Shown here: positions 24,240 through 24,372 of the stretch, in pieces
Numbering within the stretch: position 1 is the stretch's first letter
How the letters are laid out: each line of letters begins with the position of its first letter
Origin: Clostridiales bacterium
GTDB taxonomy: Bacteria; Bacillota; Clostridia; TANB77; CAG-508
Length of the DNA: 24,372 nt
Direction: 5' to 3'
Assembly (NCBI GenBank): GCA_004553715.1
Contig: SFKP01000014.1
Span: 1-24,372, forward strand
Made by a program: the position numbers and the translations under genes
Notes under the pieces: generated by a model
The model's input: the letters and a program-made list of their open reading frames with translations, nothing else
Database searches by the model: none
Told to the model about the DNA's origin: nothing

Positions 24240-24372
24240 ATGAAGAAAAACAAAGGTATAACACTAATTGCTCTAGTAATTACAATAATAGTAATGTTAA
24301 TATTAGTAGTAGTGACAATAAGAATATCAACAAAGGGTGGGTTATTTGATTATGCAGGAAAAGCAGCAAGGG
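24240..24372 (+). CDS. Prepilin-like protein, N-terminal fragment (cut by window end)
   Basis: The first 44 codons only. MKKNKGITLIALVITIIVML is a class III (type IV prepilin) signal: a short basic leader, cleavage after KG, then a long hydrophobic helix, followed by the GGLFDYAGKAA segment common in clostridial prepilin-like secreted proteins. The AAAGGATG ribosome binding site is good. It may be a pseudopilin or one of the many prepilin-signal surface proteins of Clostridia. It has no Glu at mature position 5, which classical pilins carry. The rest is beyond the window. Confidence 0.75.
   Translation, partial: MKKNKGITLIALVITIIVMLILVVVTIRISTKGGLFDYAGKAAR

Overview
The window looks like chromosomal DNA of a low-GC, endospore-forming Firmicute, most likely an uncultured-type Clostridia. 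Most of the 24 kb is occupied by sporulation, germination and housekeeping genes, with AGA as the dominant Arg codon and strong GGAGG-type ribosome binding sites. I cannot name a species.

The main observation is about decoding. Five genes (gerA-type germinant receptor subunit A, gdpP, spoIIE, yabG, yunB) appear frameshifted, several of them twice. Every break has the same form: one extra C directly before a GGN glycine codon that fits the protein family, so the zero-frame codon at each break is CGG. Reading all genes by hand on both strands, I found no in-frame CGG anywhere except at these seven breaks and one further site at the very end of yabG, where a +1 shift gives Gly and then an immediate TAG inside a terminator loop. 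CGG occurs about 40 times out of frame in the same genes, so the trinucleotide itself is not avoided. The simplest reading is that CGG is not an ordinary Arg codon in this organism but a site of efficient +1 frameshifting: the C is skipped, or CGGN is read as a four-base Gly codon. The five genes are then intact and not pseudogenes.

Layout. 1-82: partial copy of a dispersed 144-bp palindromic element. 172-411: secG. 414-4631 (minus): germination operon gerA-gerB-gerC plus a 56-aa two-helix membrane ORF. 4770-6753: gdpP (c-di-AMP phosphodiesterase). 6909-10978: spoIIE then dxs. 10975-11226 (minus): spoIIID, convergent with dxs through a shared terminator. 11227-11564: gene-poor stretch with a large inverted repeat, a damaged small ORF and a promoter/operator. 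11565-16215: small anchored protein, coaE, aspS, topB. 16350-17732 (minus): asnS. 17820-17963: second copy of the palindromic element. 17987-18783 (minus): yabG, divergent from veg (18998-19264). 19397-21621: sipL-like DUF3794/LysM gene overlapping yunB. 21675-22317: two small unknown genes. 22373-23952: M23-peptidase gene and spoIVFB, in the spoIVFA-spoIVFB arrangement. 23860-24147: a repeat that has lengthened SpoIVFB, then a third copy of the palindromic element. 24240-end: start of a prepilin-like gene.

Functionally the window gathers the sigma-F activating phosphatase (SpoIIE), mother-cell regulator SpoIIID, the pro-sigma-K protease module (SpoIVFA/B-like), coat/cortex assembly proteins (SipL-like, YabG, YunB) and a germinant receptor. 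Four of the five genes carrying CGG shift sites belong to this spore programme. None of the tRNA synthetase, isoprenoid, CoA, topoisomerase or secretion genes has one.
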